The notes below the pieces were generated by a model. It did not search any database, had not been told where the DNA came from, and saw only the letters and a program-made list of their open reading frames with translations. A DNA stretch of 6,068 nucleotides from Nitriliruptoraceae bacterium. Lineage in GTDB: Bacteria; Actinomycetota; Nitriliruptoria; Nitriliruptorales; Nitriliruptoraceae. The position numbers and the translations under genes were made by a program. Where the stretch lies: the NCBI GenBank assembly GCA_007134165.1, contig SLLJ01000268.1, positions 1 through 6,068 on the forward strand. The letters are read 5' to 3'. Shown in pieces: positions 4,729 to 6,068 of this stretch (the stretch's first letter is position 1; every line of letters begins with the position of its first letter).

Positions 4729-6068
4729 GTGGACTCCCTGACGATCCGCGAGACCTTCCTGCGCTTCTACGAGCAGCGTGGTGCGCGGCGCTACGACTCC
4801 GCGCCGCTGATCCCCAACGACCCGTCGCTGCTGCTGACCATTGCCGGCATGCTGCCGTTCAAGCCCTACTTCATGGGGGACGCCACCCCGCCCTCGCCGC
4901 GGGCGGTCAGCTACCAGAAGTGCGTGCGCACCAACGACATCGAGAACGTCGGGCACACCACCCGCCACCTGTCGTTCTTCGAGATGCTCGGCAATTTCTC
5001 CTTCGGCGACTACTTCAAGCGCGAGGCGATCCGCTGGTCGTGGGAGCTGTCGGTCGAGCACTACCACCTCGAGCCCGAACGCATCTGGGTCACCATCTAC
5101 GAGGACGACGACGAGGCCGAGCAGCTCTGGCTCGAAGAGACCGACGTCCCCGCCGAGCGCATCCAGCGGCTCGGGGCCGACGACAACTACTGGTGGACCC
5201 ATGCCGCCGGGCCGGGGGGGCCCAACACCGAGCTGTACTACGACCGCGGCCCGGCCTACGGCCAGCCAGGCGGGCCGATTGTGGATGACGAGCGCTACCT
5301 CGAGTACTACAACCTGGTGTTCATGCAGCACGAGCTCGACGACGACGGGCGCATCCTCGGCGACCTGCCGGCCCAGAACGTCGACACCGGGCTGGGGCTC
5401 GAGCGCATGGCGGTGCTGCTGCAGGGCGTGGACAACGTGTTCCAGACCGACCTGTTCGACCCGCTGCTCGACCGGGCGGTGGCGCTGACCGGCGCGGTCT
5501 ACGGCGACGGCGGCGACACCGACGTCTCCCTGCGCGTGATCGCCGAGCACGCCCGTACCTCGGCGTTCCTGATCGGTGACGGGGTGCTGCCCGCCAAGGA
5601 GGGCCGCGGCTACGTGCTGCGCCGGCTGCTGCGCCGCGCGGTGCGCCACGGCCAGCTCGCCGGTGCGGACGTCAGCGGCGGGCAGCCGCTGATCGTGCCC
5701 ATGATCGAGCAGGTCATCGCCACCCATGCGCCGGGCTACCCCGACCTCGAACGTCAGCGCGAGCTGATCACGCGGGTCGCCGCCGCCGAGGAGCGCGACT
5801 TCGCCGCCCGGCTGCGCCAGGGTCTCGAGCGCGTGGACCAGGCGATCGCAACGGTGCGTGCCGACGACGAGGTCGGCCGCTTCCCCGGCGACGTCGCGTT
5901 CGAACTGCATGACACCTATGGCTTCCCGATCGACCTCACCGCCGAGATTGCGCACGACGCCGGTCTGCCGCTCGACCGCGACACCTTCGACGCGCGCATG
6001 CAGCAGCAGCGTGAGCGGGCCCGGGCCGCGGCCAAGAAGGGCGGTGGCGGCGTGGGGATCGACACCTA
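4729..6068 (+). CDS. alaS: Alanyl-tRNA synthetase, N-terminal half (3' end outside window)
   Basis: This class II synthetase ligates alanine to tRNA-Ala in the cytoplasm. About 446 residues are present of a family length near 870-900. The class II motif 1 region is at about 22-50 (YDSAPLIPNDPSLLL to FKPYFMG). Motif 2 is at 79-97 (RHLSFFEMLGNFSFGDYFK) and motif 3 at 218-227 (VDTGLGLERM). The helical tRNA-recognition region follows, with RTSAFLIGDGVLPAKEGRGY at 276-295 and LRRLLRRAVRH at 297-307, then the conserved DTYGFPIDLT block at 395-404. The segment DRGPAYGQPGGPIVDDERYL at 172-191 has the actinobacterial form. In the loop that usually reads GPCGPCSE, this protein has GPGGPNTE at 161-168, so both cysteines are replaced. 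The editing domain (HxxxH and C/H zinc ligands) and C-Ala domain would lie downstream and cannot be judged. The frame is open to the last base, so this is a boundary truncation and not a broken gene. Confidence 0.97.
   Translation, partial: MDSLTIRETFLRFYEQRGARRYDSAPLIPNDPSLLLTIAGMLPFKPYFMGDATPPSPRAVSYQKCVRTNDIENVGHTTRHLSFFEMLGNFSFGDYFKREAIRWSWELSVEHYHLEPERIWVTIYEDDDEAEQLWLEETDVPAERIQRLGADDNYWWTHAAGPGGPNTELYYDRGPAYGQPGGPIVDDERYLEYYNLVFMQHELDDDGRILGDLPAQNVDTGLGLERMAVLLQGVDNVFQTDLFDPLLDRAVALTGAVYGDGGDTDVSLRVIAEHARTSAFLIGDGVLPAKEGRGYVLRRLLRRAVRHGQLAGADVSGGQPLIVPMIEQVIATHAPGYPDLERQRELITRVAAAEERDFAARLRQGLERVDQAIATVRADDEVGRFPGDVAFELHDTYGFPIDLTAEIAHDAGLPLDRDTFDARMQQQRERARAAAKKGGGGVGIDT

Noticed and set aside
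4441..5955. 504-codon open frame on the minus strand opposite alaS and the DUF6167-like gene
   Set aside because: It runs antisense through two well-supported genes, including the highly conserved AlaRS motifs, and shows no domain pattern. It is a GC-driven shadow.

Overview
The window is very GC-rich DNA with GTG starts on at least four of its five genes. The gene order and protein types point to an actinobacterium, possibly a deep-branching or poorly sampled lineage. The evidence is a RarA-type clamp-loader AAA+ ATPase, a small DUF948-type membrane protein, a second small one-helix membrane protein resembling the DUF6167 family, and an actinobacterial-type alanyl-tRNA synthetase, all on the + strand. 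From general knowledge, rarA, DUF948, DUF6167-like and alaS cluster together in many actinobacteria. The genus cannot be named from this sequence alone.

Layout. (1) 1-1338: rarA, almost certainly cut at its 5' end by the window edge. (2) 1339-1565: a 227-bp intergenic region with three direct repeats at an exact 21-bp period, a plausible -10 box (TAAAAT) and a short inverted repeat around it. (3) 1566-3962: a soluble histidine kinase with four PAS-like domains and no membrane segment. Its last 62 residues are encoded by a 12-bp minisatellite and form an Asp/Pro-rich tail. (4) 3963-4045: a short gap with a weak promoter candidate. (5) 4046-4396: the DUF948-like protein. (6) 4428-4706: the DUF6167-like protein. 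(7) 4729 to the window end: alaS, 3' truncated, with the aminoacylation core complete and the editing domain outside.

How the genes fit together. The last three genes are separated by only 31 and 22 bp, each has a good ribosome binding site, and they look like one transcription unit. The kinase sits between rarA and this housekeeping block, has its own promoter-like region, and has no response regulator in the window. It is therefore an orphan sensor kinase, probably cytoplasmic. The 21-bp repeats upstream may bind its partner regulator or another factor, which is inference. I see no mobile element, CRISPR array, tRNA or rRNA. No clearly new multi-gene system is visible. The most unusual items are the repeat-built promoter region of the kinase and its expandable repetitive tail.
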